Below are positions 43,842 through 55,285 of a DNA stretch of 64,000 nt, one piece after another. Source of the stretch: Viridothelium virens. Taxonomy: Eukaryota > Ascomycota > Dothideomycetes > Trypetheliales > Trypetheliaceae. The notes under the pieces are model-generated. The model was not told the origin of the DNA and ran no database searches. It saw nothing but the letters and a program-made list of their open reading frames with translations. Location of the stretch: NCBI GenBank assembly GCA_010094025.1, contig ML991774.1, positions 436,821 to 500,820 of the forward strand, in the 5' to 3' direction. Numbering within the stretch: the stretch's first letter is position 1; every line of letters begins with the position of its first letter. Position numbers and translations under genes: made by a program.

Positions 43842-45545
43842 ATGGACGATCTTCCGCGCGTGGGCCTCCTTGGCGGTGGACAGCTGGGTCGCATGCTCGT
43901 CGAAGAGGCCAACCATCTGAATATCCCTATCCAGGTCCTCGACACTCCGAATGCCCCGGCAAAACAGGTCCATTATCACCCAAAGGATGTAAACGGTTCT
44001 TTTGCGACAGCGGAAGCTGTCCGTCAACTCGCAGATGAATGCGACTTGCTTACGGTAGAGATCGAACATGTCGACACAGACATTCTTGAAGAGGTTTCTC
44101 ACGGTGGAGTCAAAATTGAACCAAGTTGGAGGACCATCCGAATTATTCAAGACAAGTTCGAGCAGAAGCAACATCTGAAGCGGAACCATGTTCTCACTGC
44201 TGAGGCGGTCGTCGTGAACAATATGCATGACTTGGAATCTGCTGCGAAGGCTCTGGGTTACCCCCTAATGTTGAAAGCCCGGAGGCAAGCTTATGATGGT
44301 CGCGGGAATCATGTCGTACGGTCCGAGTCGGACCTTCAAGATGCAATGACCAGCCTCGGCACCCGTGGACTCTATGCAGAACGTTGGATGAATTTCAAGA
44401 AGGAGCTAGCAGTTATGGTGGTCAAGACAAAAGATGGGGCGTTGACTTACCCTACTGTCGAGACCGTTCAGGAGAACAGTATCTGCAAGCTTGTCTATGC
44501 TCCGGCACGCGGTATTTCTAGGGAAGTTGCCCAGGCCGCCCGGGACCTTGCTAAGCGCGCGGTCCAGGCTTTTCCAGGCAAAGGGGTTTTTGGCGTAGAG
44601 ATGTTCCTTCTAGACGATGATACCGTGCAAGTGCTTGAGATTGCTCCACGCGTACACAACTCGGGCCACTACACTATAGAAGCTTGTGGGATATCTCAAT
44701 TTGCGGCCCACTTGAGAGCTATTCTCGATCTGCCAGTCCCTGAGGAAAGCCTCGAGCTCGAACAACCCGCCGTCATGTTGAACATCCTCGGAGGTGCGAC
44801 GCCATGGTCTCACCAAACACTCGCGGAGCGAGCACTTGAACTTCCGAAGGCACGGTGTCACCTCTATGGGAAGGGTGAAGCCCGGCCAGGTCGGAAGATG
44901 GGTCACATCACTGTTACTGCCCCTTCCTTGTTGGAGGCCGAGAGGGCAATATGTCCACTCATAGAAACATGTGATACGTTGCAAAGAGAAAGAAAGGACA
45001 TTGATCTCCCCCCTCAACTGCCTCAGCTCATGCCATCGGGTACCGAAATACCAATAATCGGAGTCACTGCAGGGTCGCAGTCAGATCAAAATGTCCTCCA
45101 GACCTGTTATGATGTGCTATCTGGATTGCGAATTCCGTTTGAGCGGCGCATAACTTCTGCCCATCGCTCACCTGAGCTTATGGCCTCTTACGCGAAGGAG
45201 GCAGAAGCCAGGGGAATAAAGGTCCTCATTGCAGCTGCTGGTGGCGCTGCGCACTTGCCGGGCATGGTTGCTGCATTTTCTAGAGTCATTCCTGTCGTTG
45301 GCCTACCCATCAAACCAAGCCTTGGAGATGGAACAGACAGTCTGCTCAGCATGACAAACATGCCAAGGGGTACACCAGTACTTACAGTAGGTGTCAACAA
45401 TGCAGTGAATGCTGCACTTGCGGCCGCGAGAATAGTGGCAATGTGGGATAGTGAGTTGAGAGAAAGATTAATCGCATATTCAGGGGAGGCCGAAAACGAA
45501 TCGCGTGAAAATGATAGAAAGCTTCAAGCAAAGGGCAACTCTTAG
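43842..45545 (+). CDS. ADE2: Phosphoribosylaminoimidazole carboxylase
   Basis: An intronless gene of 567 residues. The bifunctional fungal enzyme carboxylates 5-aminoimidazole ribonucleotide to CAIR in de novo purine synthesis. The N-terminal PurK-type ATP-grasp half starts VGLLGGGQLGRMLVEEA, with PLMLKARRQAYDGRGNHVV, FGVEMFLLDDDTVQVLEIAP and RVHNSGHYTIEAC as ATP- and metal-binding parts. A PurE half begins at about residue 405: VTAGSQSDQNVLQTCYDVL, RRITSAHRSPELM and AAAGGAAHLPGMVAAFSRVI, followed by GLPIKPSLGDGTDSLLSM. The domain order and length match yeast Ade2 (571). All catalytic blocks look intact. Loss-of-function alleles accumulate a red pigment in many fungi, known biology of the family. 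The first in-frame ATG is used. Confidence 0.97.
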   Translation: MDDLPRVGLLGGGQLGRMLVEEANHLNIPIQVLDTPNAPAKQVHYHPKDVNGSFATAEAVRQLADECDLLTVEIEHVDTDILEEVSHGGVKIEPSWRTIRIIQDKFEQKQHLKRNHVLTAEAVVVNNMHDLESAAKALGYPLMLKARRQAYDGRGNHVVRSESDLQDAMTSLGTRGLYAERWMNFKKELAVMVVKTKDGALTYPTVETVQENSICKLVYAPARGISREVAQAARDLAKRAVQAFPGKGVFGVEMFLLDDDTVQVLEIAPRVHNSGHYTIEACGISQFAAHLRAILDLPVPEESLELEQPAVMLNILGGATPWSHQTLAERALELPKARCHLYGKGEARPGRKMGHITVTAPSLLEAERAICPLIETCDTLQRERKDIDLPPQLPQLMPSGTEIPIIGVTAGSQSDQNVLQTCYDVLSGLRIPFERRITSAHRSPELMASYAKEAEARGIKVLIAAAGGAAHLPGMVAAFSRVIPVVGLPIKPSLGDGTDSLLSMTNMPRGTPVLTVGVNNAVNAALAAARIVAMWDSELRERLIAYSGEAENESRENDRKLQAKGNS

Positions 45546-46116
45546 GTTCTTACGCTCGGTTTATCACGATCCGTGCTAAGCCTCAGGTAATGGTGTGGAA
45601 GACCATAGCCTCTGGAGAGTCAACGAGCCTCCTTCAACGAATTCCGGCAAGACATTATGAAGAGTATCATCGAGGCACGCCCTCGTGGGGAGATTGGCGA
45701 GCCTTGCCTCGAGGACTGGACTGAGGTGCCCAGAACCAAGTGCTAACTAAAGTCCCCAACTAGGAAAGGAAAGCGCTTAGGACCAGTCAATGGTGCCTCC
45801 GATGTCAAGCAGAGTGGGATAGAGAATTGTAGAAGTGGCATCAAGTTTTGCGCATTCATTCGTGAAATCCATAGCCATGCTATACGCTTGACATCAAGCA
45901 GAAAATATGTGTCTTTTATCAGAAGGGGTAGCAGTCTTGACCGTTACTGAATTTGGCGCAAAATTATGAGCCGTAGCTAGTCAGTGGTCTCCAATAGCGC
46001 CCTTCCTGACCTCTCCCCATCGATCGAACTCCAACTACCATTCAACGAGTCTCTTACGAGGCCCTCAAGTCTCATACGCATACTAAGGCCACGGTATGAC
46101 CTGTCGTTCCTGCAGC
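45546..46116. other. Spacer between convergent genes
   Basis: These 571 bp lie between the ADE2 stop and the AIM6 stop. Frames are short and I recognise nothing; it should hold both 3' UTRs and polyadenylation signals. Confidence 0.45.
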
Positions 46117-47530
46117 CTACTCTCGACTATGTGATACGTCTTCGGTCCGTTGACGAGCAAAGAGAACATTACGGGCTTCATCCAAATCATCAGCATTTAG
46201 AATATCAGCTCCCTCGTCCAGCAAAACGGACCACACGTAATTTCTAACCCCCTTCGGCCAGGACGGTGTGCTCCAAAACCTTGCCTGCAGACCGCGTTCG
46301 TGAGCTCCACGGATCTGAGCCCGAACAAGATCAAGCTGATGATCTGAGAAAGTCCCAAACCACCAAGGGTAGCCAATCGACCGCATGAAGGATGTGCTTG
46401 CGTAGAAGGAGTTCGAAGGATCATATGTGGAGGGGTCCAGGCCTTCGGTTCCAGTATGCCCTTGTCCTTGGTTGTTACTGCTCCTCGACATTATGGGTGA
46501 CGCACGAGACTGCTCTGACGTCAGCGTGCGAGAGTTGTGCATGTCCCCAAGAGGAGCGTCAAAAAAGATGTCCCGTCTTGATGTGTTTGTGGTCATCATG
46601 TCAAAGGGGGCATTTCCTGTTCCAACGATGGTAACAGGGCGATGAATAATTGAGGTGCCATTGAAATATGTCAAGTAATCATTCGAGCGCAATGGCTCTA
46701 ATTGAGCCTCGACGTAGGCCAGCAATTCAGATCCGGAGGTCTTGAAATCAACAAGCAGAACGAGAGTTTGGAACGAGTCTTGCTCGAAGATGCCTCGTGG
46801 TCCTCTCTCAGTAATTGCGATGCTGGAGGGGTTCTGTAAGTTCACAAGCTCCAAGATGGGGTTGACGTAAAGGATTTCGAATGTCCTCCCAGGAGACAAA
46901 GATGCGGTATCGTGACCCACATAAAGCTTTTCATCGCCCTCGAAGAGCCATACATCCGCTTCCACGCCCGTACAGCCATGTCTCAAGGCGTCGAAAAGGG
47001 GAGTCTCCCGCCAATAGTCTGATAAGAAGAAGCTATTAGTTGGAGAAGTGACGTCTCATTATACATTCGAGGATGGCAATACCATTGTGAGAGTGACAAG
47101 GTATAGGCTTGATGTCTTTTGTAAGATTCACGGCATGGCTACCAGGCCATCCTGCATTGTAATGGAGCGGCAAATCCTTCTGCAGTCCATTAAATGCCAG
47201 AAACTTGAATACAGTCGAGAACAAGCTCGCAGCATAGACAGCGGCACTGCGGGGATCAGTATGGCACCATGGCTATTCAAATAAGGACATAACTCACACA
47301 ATTAGCAAGACTATTGAAGGAATGGGTAGCAGTCTGCAAAATATACAGCACTTGGTTGGGCGTGAGAAGGGTCTTCGAGCCGTCGCAGATGCAAAGTCGA
47401 ACCACTTTTTCCAGTTTACAGGTGCAAGAGGCTTAGGCGAGGCGGATGGCAAAAGACTGCCGCTGCTCTGTGATCCGAAAGATTCGTGCTCACCGGCATT
47501 GATTTTTACATATTGGGCCGTCGCTGCCAT
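46117..47530 (-). CDS. AIM6: AIM6-type PLC-like phosphodiesterase family protein
   Basis: Three minus-strand exons (47530-47298, 47246-47083, 47018-46117) encode 432 residues. The family (altered inheritance of mitochondria 6) has a TIM-barrel fold related to glycerophosphodiester phosphodiesterases; its substrate is unknown. The N-terminus is cytosolic and Ser-rich; a transmembrane segment, LLPIPSIVLLIVAAVYAASL, is created across intron 1. The catalytic entry IPCHSHNDYWRETPLFDALR and GCTGVEADVWLFEGDEKLYV GHD carry the HN and ExD metal/active-site residues. Later strands include TLVLLVDFKTSG and the C-terminal GLQARFWSTPSWPKGVRNYV. Intron 1 (51 bp) has a GTGAGT donor and CTGAT branch; intron 2 (64 bp) splits the Asp of SHND. 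Start choice is the first ATG of the open frame. Confidence 0.9.
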
Positions 47531-48359
47531 ACCACTCTGGGAGAGCCAATTGGTAACCAGAAGATATCGAATCCCGATTCCTAGAAGTGTCGTTTCTGAA
47601 CAAGCACTTCCCCCATCTGCGTTGTGAGGTTTCCAGATGTACTAACGAACAGACTAGGATTGAATACCTTACGGACGAGAACGATGGGAATACGTGACCT
47701 CTTCGAGAGGTACAAGCGTTGTCAGTAGTGTCGCATGTTAGCTGATGGTACAGCTGAAAGCAGTCACCGGTTAAGGCACATCAAACACGTGTTGAGTTCC
47801 AACAATGGACTGAAGGAGAAGGAACCCTGTTCTCGCCTTGGTATACGGAGTAACCCAGGCTGAAACTGGAGTCAGGTCTTCCTTCGTGAACTCTCGTAAA
47901 GTTGACAGCCGCAATTGGGTTCTTCGCGGCCCGACAGGCAGCCCAGGAATTGTATGATAAGATTGCCTCAATCTTAGAAATCGCAGATGAGGCCAAGTGT
48001 ACAAGCTCAACATGGCGACAGAGGCGACTGGTGTGTAGCGTGACTGTGCCGCGGAGCTGTTGGTTTCTGGAAGACACGTTCCAGTGCCATCAGGGTCATT
48101 GGTGGGCAAGTGGGAGTGGGGTGGCGTGGGTGGCACAAGGGATGGGGGCTGGAAGCTTATGACAAGTTATTGTCCTCATCGGCTTTTAGTTTTGACTATA
48201 CTAATAAATCTAGAGCTAACTACCTAGGTACCTATACCTAACTCCGTACGTTAGCGCCATTCTTACCATGGTTAAGGATGCCACCACGTGAATCCTTGTT
48301 TGCATAACCAGTTGATCAAAGCGATCACTTCTGTGAGCTCACTGCGGCGAGACCAAATC
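47531..48359. other. Spacer with overlapping short frames
   Basis: The 829 bp between two divergent genes contain two overlapping minus-strand frames (47771-48136, 121 codons; 47781-48077, 98 codons). Neither resembles a known family, and both may be chance. The 48219-48245 stretch has ACCTAGGTACCTATACCTA repeats, a common AT/CT-rich motif in ascomycete spacers. Confidence 0.4.
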
Positions 48360-49315
48360 ATGCCACACAAGCACAAGAGGCCAAGAATCGATGACGATGC
48401 GAAGTAGGTGCTCATCTCTACGGATCTTTAGTCTTCCAATCCGGAGGTAACCTCTCTAGCTTTGATTTACCTCCTGAAAATAGGGCTACATCTTTGCCAG
48501 TGGGCAGAAAATTACAGCAAGAGCGATTAGAACTTTCCGGACGCAAAAGGAAAAGAGGCAAGCCTACAGAAACAGGATATGGGGACGATGATACACCCAA
48601 AGCTTTTGCACGACTCATGCAGATGCAAAATGGTAGGAAAAAAAGGGAAGCACTGGACGATGGCCATACCAAAAACGTCAACAAAAGGAAATTCGAGAAG
48701 AGCGTGAGCTCCAATGCGAGATCGTTGCCAACATCAGACGCCCCAAGAATTTTACCACATGAGCGGTTGTCAGACTTTTCTGCTCGTGTGGATCAAGCCA
48801 TGCCTATGCCCAGATTGGAGCGTAGAGGCAGAGGTTCTGCTGAACCAGGGGCACGGCAGACTCGAAAGGAGAAAAGAATGCAGAACATGTATGCAGACTG
48901 GAGAAGACAGGATGCCGCCCGTCGCAGAAGGGAGGAAGAAGCTCGGGAAATCGTCGAAGAAGAGGAAGAGGAGCTCGATGCGAGGATGGAGGTTGCATCT
49001 GGTTATAAATTTGTTCGGGGAAAGAAGCGTAAGCATAATCAACCTGGGAAACATGGCAACGAGGAGGATGATCCGTGGGCTAAGTTGAAGGAGACGAGGG
49101 ATCAGCCAAGAGGATTGCACGACGTCGCCCAAGCTCCACCAAAACTCAAAGCTGTCCCAAGAGAAAAGTTTAAGGTAAAGAACGGCGCACAGGTGCAGAT
49201 CAGTGATGTTCCAAATACGGCTGGCAGTCTGCGACGAAGAGAGGAGCTGGGCAAGGCAAGGAATAGTATTATTGAGCAATACCGGAAATTGGTCAGTGAT
49301 AGGCAAAGCAAATAA
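48360..49315 (+). CDS. Basic nucleolar-type protein (CCDC137-like?)
   Basis: Two exons (48360-48403, 48460-49315) encode 299 residues. The start MPHKHKRPRIDDDAN continues over a 56-bp intron into FDLPPENRATSLPVG. The sequence is highly charged: KRKRGKPTETGYGDDDTPKA, FARLMQMQNGRKKREALDDG, and a coiled-coil-like WRRQDAARRRREEEAREIVE. A basic GKKRKHNQPGK segment may direct nuclear or nucleolar import. The KxxxDTPKAFARLMQ block reminds me of the CCDC137 family and of small ribosome-biogenesis factors, but I am not certain. The C-terminus ends in a helix (RRREELGKARNSIIEQYRKL). It overlaps no neighbour and ends 69 bp from the convergent UreD stop. Confidence 0.75.
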
Positions 49316-49384
49316 TGTCAACTCGCCACCACGAAATGGCCATACCATTATCCAGAGTCTAACTTGCTGAGCGCCTACGGATCT

Positions 49385-50461
49385 TCATCTGAGACACAGT
49401 AAGGCTCCCTCCCCAAACGTGGTCTCAATCGTCCCTTCCAGCTTGAGCATATGACCAAGCCATCTTCGAGCACCCTCAGCATTGCGCGCTCCAAATTTCA
49501 CGATGACACTGCCTCTTGACGCTGCTGCTGTCCACAGTAAGCCATCGCCTGCCTCTCTTTCATGTCTGGCATTTCTCTCACGTATACTATCCTCCACATC
49601 TTCCTTTTCACCACTTTCCCATACCCTACCGCCAATCCTTGGTAAATGCTGAAATTCATCCAGAAAGAATTGGCCCAGCTTATCAAACAACTTGCCTCTC
49701 AGAATTAAAGTTCCAACTACGCCCAATCTATTGACTTTCGCTCGGTAGTCAACATCGATATGACTTCTCCGATCAAGCATCACTTTGTCACGAAGCATTA
49801 GCCTTTTGCGGATCTCGCTCTCTTGCGGTTGCTTCATCTCCCCTGCAGAGGACACCCAAATCTCATTCAGGGATACGTAACGTTGAAAGCTCCAACTCTC
49901 TCCTCTGGCAGGACGACCCTCACACACCCAGTCACATATACACAAGTTACCGGTACCATTGCCCGACAAATTGAATGTCTGTCGTTGCTCGAATGCCGAA
50001 TCAGCAAAAGGCTGGATGGGGTCGGGAAGATAGCAGAGTGCGGCTCCGTCTGCGATCTCCACCACCATACACTGAGTGCCGCCCTCCTTGATAACTGGAA
50101 AAGAGTTAAGAGATTGCTGGGTCGAAGCGATCTCAGACTTGAAGATTTTTGTACTGCCTTGGGTGAGGAGCACTAGACGAGCCCCAGGAGCTATGGAAAC
50201 GTTCAATGACACATGATCATTTGGTAGCAGTCCGCCCCCATAGGTAAGGATAAAGACCGTATGGACGATTGAGGGTGCTTGAGATTTGATGGTCGGCAAC
50301 GGTGGTACGGTAGTTGTAAGGTCGATTGGTGAAGGCGCAATGAGCTTCAGTGGATACTGATATGATAGACTATGGAGCACTGGGGTCACTGGTGGGAGGA
50401 TTTTCAAAGCGATGACGCCCTGGCCAGGACGATCGGACGTTTTCGAGAAGGGAGAGGTCAT
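49385..50461 (-). CDS. Urease accessory protein UreD
   Basis: An intronless minus-strand gene of 358 residues. UreD (UreH) binds apo-urease and, with UreF and UreG, passes nickel into its active site. Family features are the beta-rich start LHSLSYQYPLKLIAPSP, the hallmark VFILTYGGGLLPNDHVSLNV, APGARLVLLTQGSTKIFKS and ADGAALCYLPDPIQPFADSA with FEQRQTFNL, followed by CDWVCEGRPARGESWSFQRY. The C-terminus is RGSVIVKFGARNAEGARRWL with a final helix. The protein has no nickel-binding histidine cluster, as expected. A urease and UreF/UreG must lie elsewhere in the genome if the pathway works. Its start is 482 bp from the divergent SCC3 gene. Confidence 0.93.
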   Translation of the reverse strand: MTSPFSKTSDRPGQGVIALKILPPVTPVLHSLSYQYPLKLIAPSPIDLTTTVPPLPTIKSQAPSIVHTVFILTYGGGLLPNDHVSLNVSIAPGARLVLLTQGSTKIFKSEIASTQQSLNSFPVIKEGGTQCMVVEIADGAALCYLPDPIQPFADSAFEQRQTFNLSGNGTGNLCICDWVCEGRPARGESWSFQRYVSLNEIWVSSAGEMKQPQESEIRKRLMLRDKVMLDRRSHIDVDYRAKVNRLGVVGTLILRGKLFDKLGQFFLDEFQHLPRIGGRVWESGEKEDVEDSIRERNARHEREAGDGLLWTAAASRGSVIVKFGARNAEGARRWLGHMLKLEGTIETTFGEGALLCLR

Positions 50462-50943
50462 CAGGAAGACTGGTAATGAGGCACCGAGCCGTGAGCCCTC
50501 TCACGTAAGAGGTTGACCACTAGTCATAGAGAATGCTACGAATGACAATCGACCCGCTTCTTTGACATCCACACATTGCCTTAGCGTCCCTGAGAATGCT
50601 GGTCCATGAAGATAAGCGAATACGAGATTGCAGAGTATTGCTGCTTGCCATGGTTCAATTGAAGGCCTGTGGTGGTGTGGCGCAAAAAGGTGGGGCGTGC
50701 TGTCCACCATCATCACAAACACGCGACTACGAAATAAGTGCATGCCACCCTTCTCAATCCCCGGCTACGTCCTCTTTCAGCTCGTTCGCACTCTTGACCG
50801 CTCTCGCTGATGAGTGCCCTCCGTCTTTACGATTGACTAGGCTTTCCACACTGCGCTCAAACCTCGCTGGAATCCCCGAAACGTGAACGCGCGTAATTCT
50901 CTGCGCCGCCGACGCGTTCCAATCTACACAGCTAAAACCTGCC
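50462..50943. promoter_or_regulatory. Divergent promoter, UreD / SCC3
   Basis: The 482-bp spacer lies between two outward start codons and shows no supported coding frame; several short overlapping frames have no similarity. Confidence 0.45.
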
Positions 50944-53900
50944 ATGGACGCATCCCCTGAACTATCCTCAGCCGAAGTCGAGAATTCAATTGCCAAGCGA
51001 CGGACGTCCGGGCGCGTCTCGAAACGGCCTCAGCGGTTACGCGATGTTACACCTCTCGGATCAACGAAGCGCAAACGGTCGGATGAAGATATTGAGGGCA
51101 ACGGCAGTGAGGATGATGATGATGACAGCGAGAACGAGTCGGAAGAGGATACTGGGGGCGAGCCAGATGAGGAAGAGGTAAGGGAGAACAGACGCGCCAA
51201 CCGCACGGCCAAGACAGCGCGCAACAAGCCTGTCGCAAAGAGATCGAGAGCAAACGGCGGTACTATTGATCTGGCCATCAGGACATCCACTACAAAGTCA
51301 AAGCAACCTCGACGAGCTTTGCCGACACCGGCGCTATCTGACCAGGAAGCAGAAGGACTTTATGGTGACGATATCAGGCTCCCGTAAGATAAAGATCGCT
51401 AACAGTGTATTAGGCCAAATATTTGTGCAGGGCGATGTTGAGGAAGATGTCGTGACAGAATGGGTAGAGCGATTCAAAAATGACGAAGCTAGTTCTGTTG
51501 CCGAACTTGTGAATCTCGTCCTCAGGTCCGCTGGCTGTAGCATAGGCGTTGACGTTCACGACATTGGTGATCCGGATAATGCAAACGGTCGCTTGACCAC
51601 GATCCAGGAGGAATTTCAGGCGGTTAGTGGCCCATGAGTTTTAGTTTTGAAGAGACGTTGCTGATCCAATCGACAGCAAAACGTAGTAGACTACCCTTTC
51701 ATCGCCAAAGGCAAAACGTCCGCCCTTTTCAAAAAGCGTCTGACCGGGTTTTTCAGAAGTGTGATCAGCAGCTTCCCTGTGGATAGCCTATTATTCTCCA
51801 AAGTACAGTTTGAGCAGAACTTGCAGGCATGGCTCCTCCCGATGACCTCAGCATCTACACGACCTTTCCGACATACGTCCACAGTGGTCTGTTGCGCGAT
51901 CATTGCTGGGTTGGCAGACGTCGGACGAAGCCTTGCAGATAGTGCTGCTCAAACGCTACGACAGATAGAATCCGAGCGCAAAAAGAGCCGGACCAACAAG
52001 AGCCGTATCTCATCACTTGAGAGTACGGCTCGGGAGATTCAAAAACAGCGCGACAAGCTGGACGAGACCATCGCTCCTTGGCTGGACTCGACCTTCATCC
52101 ACCGTTATCGTGATGTCGATCCCAACATCAGGGCGGAAAATGTCGTTGCCCTTGGCAATTGGATTACAATTTATCCCGAATACTTTTTTGACGGGCATCA
52201 TCTACGATACCTTGGGTGGCTTCTCAGTGACTCTTCCGCTTCTATTCGTCTAGAAGATTTAAAACAGTTACTACGTCTGTACAGAGACAAAGACAAATTG
52301 AGCGGGCTTAGGGCTTTCACGGAACGATTCCGAGCCCGTATGGTCGAGATGGCAACGCGTGATGCGGAAGCAAATGTCAGAGCTACAGCTGTCGAACTGG
52401 TCGATGTCCTTCGAGAAGCGGGCCTGCTGGAGCCTAATGATATCGATTCTGTTGGCCAACTAATCTTTGACTCCGAACCACGCGTACGAAAAGCCATAGT
52501 CAGCTTCTTTTCCGAGAGCATCAACGATCTTTACGAGTCGAAATTGGAAGACATAGGCGACAAAGAAGCACTGGACGGATTAACGAGCGGTATCGATGAT
52601 TTTGATAGCCTACGACCGGAGTGGCTCAAGCTCAAGTGTCTCGTCGAAGCCCTTCAAACTTATGACGGACCAGAAACTGACGCAGCCGATGCAATTGGAC
52701 AGAATTCTCGAACTGCAATGCACTCATTCGAGATTGCTAAAGTCGAAACACGCTTTTCGCTTGCGGCACAAACTCTATGTGACGCAGTTCCGGAGGTGAA
52801 GGAGTGGAAGGTTTTAGCAGGCTATCTTCTCTTCGATCATACCCAAGCACAGCCAAATGGCAATTCTGATGACCCCGAGGCACTTTTAAAGCAGGAGTGC
52901 AAGCTTAATGAAAGAGAAGAAGTCATTCTCCTCGAGATCCTCGGGGCCGCGATTAAGACTTCGCTTGCTGAAGCCCAGGAAGAACTGACCGACAAGAAAA
53001 CAAAAAAAACCAAGGCACGAAGGGAGGAACTGCTTGAAATTCAAGAAGATGCTGCAAGACATCTAGCGTCTCTAATACCTCGCCTACTCCAAAAATTTGG
53101 CGCCGATCCTGAATCAGCCACAGCGGTCCTTCGTTTAGGCCATATCCTCAACCTCGAAATCTTCCAAGAGTTACGGCAAGATTCAACCACTTTCGCCTCT
53201 CTATTGGATGATATCAACAAACAATTTCTCACGCACGGGAGTGGGGACGTTCTCAATGAGGCCACGACCGCACTGATGCACGCCAAGAACTTTGACGAAC
53301 TTGAGGAGGTGACAGAATCGAAGCTCCAGTCGCTCTGGGAAACGACCACGAATACTCTCCATTTGCTGGGCAAAGACCAGGATTTGAGGACTAGAGGTAA
53401 TCTATCGTCATCGAACCTCAAATCAATGTCGAACACAGTGTTACGCATTGCAAGTCTAGCTAGGGTCGCTGATTGCACGTCCACACTCGAGGCTGCCCCT
53501 TCCACAAGCTCAAGCAAATCTAAATCTCGCAAGGAGTCCTCGAGAAATTCTTCGAACCCGTCTACTGATGCTGTCACGATTCTGCTATCCCTCGTCCATC
53601 GAGCTAGACCTTCCAAAACTCCTGCCAAGTCCGAATTAGATGACCTTGAGGATGGCATAGCCGTGAATTCGGCCACTGCGCTCATGTTCTATTTCATGTG
53701 GAAGCTGGCTGCTCTAAAGGAAGTCATTGTCTCAGCCGACTCCAACTCACCTTTGTTGCGTCCTGTGCAACTTGAAACTCTTGCGGAACGACGAGACGCC
53801 CTCGTGTCCGGCATTGGCGAAGTCCTACAGGCCAGGACACAGAGTCGAACTGGCTCAAAAACGAAGACGAAGGGTACTCACGGTCTAGAAGACGTAACCT

Positions 53901-54718
53901 TTGGCCTCGTGGACGTTCTGTTGGATGTCTGCATCATGTTCCCCTCGACACTGAGGACAGCCAAGCCAAAACGTGCTGTTAAACAAGGTGGCTGGAACTC
54001 AGAGTATCTCGCGCTAATTAGCGAAATACCTTTATCAATACAAGAAACGATATTGAGGCTGCTGGCCACTGCAGAGTCGGATTTTGCTGGCAAAACTGGT
54101 CGCTCAATAGAAGTCGCAGATGCCGATGCCCAGGATGGTGATATGGAGGCAGACATCAATGATGATCCGGAAAGTGAAGACGAAGAGGACGAGGAAGAAG
54201 AAAGTGAAGCGGAGGACGAGAACGGAACAGGAGGAGCAAGCCTAGGGAGTGGCAAGCTCTCAAAGAAGCATCGAAATCGTCTCACATCGGAACAGAGGCT
54301 TTGTGGGCTCGGGAGCAGATTAGTGCTTGCTGCTCTGAGTGGTGTTATTGACGCAACGAAGACAAGAAGTCAGCTGGAAAGAAACAAAACAAAACTCGGC
54401 CCAAACTGGAAGGAAGTCGTGTCATATCTCGAAAAAGCCAGTACAGGACAGTCGAAGAAAGCAAGAAGTAGGAACAAGGAGGCAGTCAAGAATCGGGGCC
54501 CAGCAGGAACAAGCAAAAGGAAGAAGCAGATCTCGAACGAGACGGTCACAGGTGAGGAGGACGAAGATGACATTGACGATGGCGGAAACGAAGATTCTCC
54601 AGAAGCTGCGGAGGTTGATGATCAACCGCATGATGATCAAGCCGAGGTGAACGGCGTTAGTAATAGCGTTGATAATGGCGCTGAGGATGACCACGCGGAG
54701 AGCGTGATGGGCGATTAA
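50944..54718 (+). CDS. SCC3: Cohesin subunit Scc3 (STAG/SA)
   Basis: Three exons (50944-51364, 51414-51622, 51677-54718) encode 1,223 residues. Scc3 binds the Scc1 kleisin and DNA and is required for sister-chromatid cohesion. The N-terminal 140 residues are charged and disordered (EDDDDDSENESEEDTGGEPD). The conserved core begins after intron 1 with GQIFVQGDVEEDVVTEWVER and AELVNLVLRSAGCS. The STAG domain reads QNVVDYPFIAKGKTSALFKK, FEQNLQAWLLPMTSASTRPF and RHTSTVVCC. HIHRYRD-type conserved turns appear as STFIHRYRDVDPNIRAE, then LGNWITIYPEYFFDG and YLGWLLSDSSASIR. The C-terminal 250 residues include long acidic and basic runs (DDPESEDEEDEEEESEAEDE). Introns are 49 and 54 bp; donor GTGACG of intron 1 is weak but restores the frame with a GCTAAC branch. 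Confidence 0.93.
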
Positions 54719-55285
54719 ATTCTTGATTTACGTAGACTTCGTCGCGATGGTCTCTGCATCTTTATTCTGTACGATACCAGACGTTCCATTGTGAGCCTCA
54801 CGACATCAAATGTATTTTAATTTCTACTCTACTTCGTACTATGCGCAGTAGTTTCACTGGCATCTAGCCTTCCATGAGATTAGATACTTAGTCAGTCTAT
54901 TAAATTAATTATCGAAGGCCTCAGAGACTGAGACGAGGCTTTCAATACTCCTGCGGCTTATGTTGGGCTTATTTCCCCCATCTCCACAATCGAAGCGTAG
55001 ATTTCGCTTTTCTTCCAAATTTCGTCACCATTTTTGAATAGTCATCTAGGGTTCAGGGGCGCGCGGGCGGACAGTCGACGTCATTTTCTCGGGTTCAACG
55101 ATTGGCAATAGACTGCTCACTCAGAAACTGCTACTCCACATCATCCATGAGCTTTCTTGTGAGAGCTAGAACAGCTTCCTGGAAGCCCTTAAATACAGTT
55201 GTCGCGAGCGTGGGTACCTTCCTAAAGTCCCGGTCTCGTGGATTGTCAATGACCGACACCAATACAGCTTGCGTTCACCCGCGCC
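54719..55285. other. Spacer, SCC3 to glyoxalase II
   Basis: These 567 bp have no supported gene. A plus-strand frame (55102-55332) overlaps the first glyoxalase exon in another frame and is a shadow. The stretch holds the SCC3 3' UTR and the promoter of the downstream gene. Confidence 0.45.

Noticed and set aside
53041-53685. 214-codon minus-strand frame in SCC3
   Set aside because: Antisense to the helical SCC3 core; Ser/Leu-rich composition fits a shadow.
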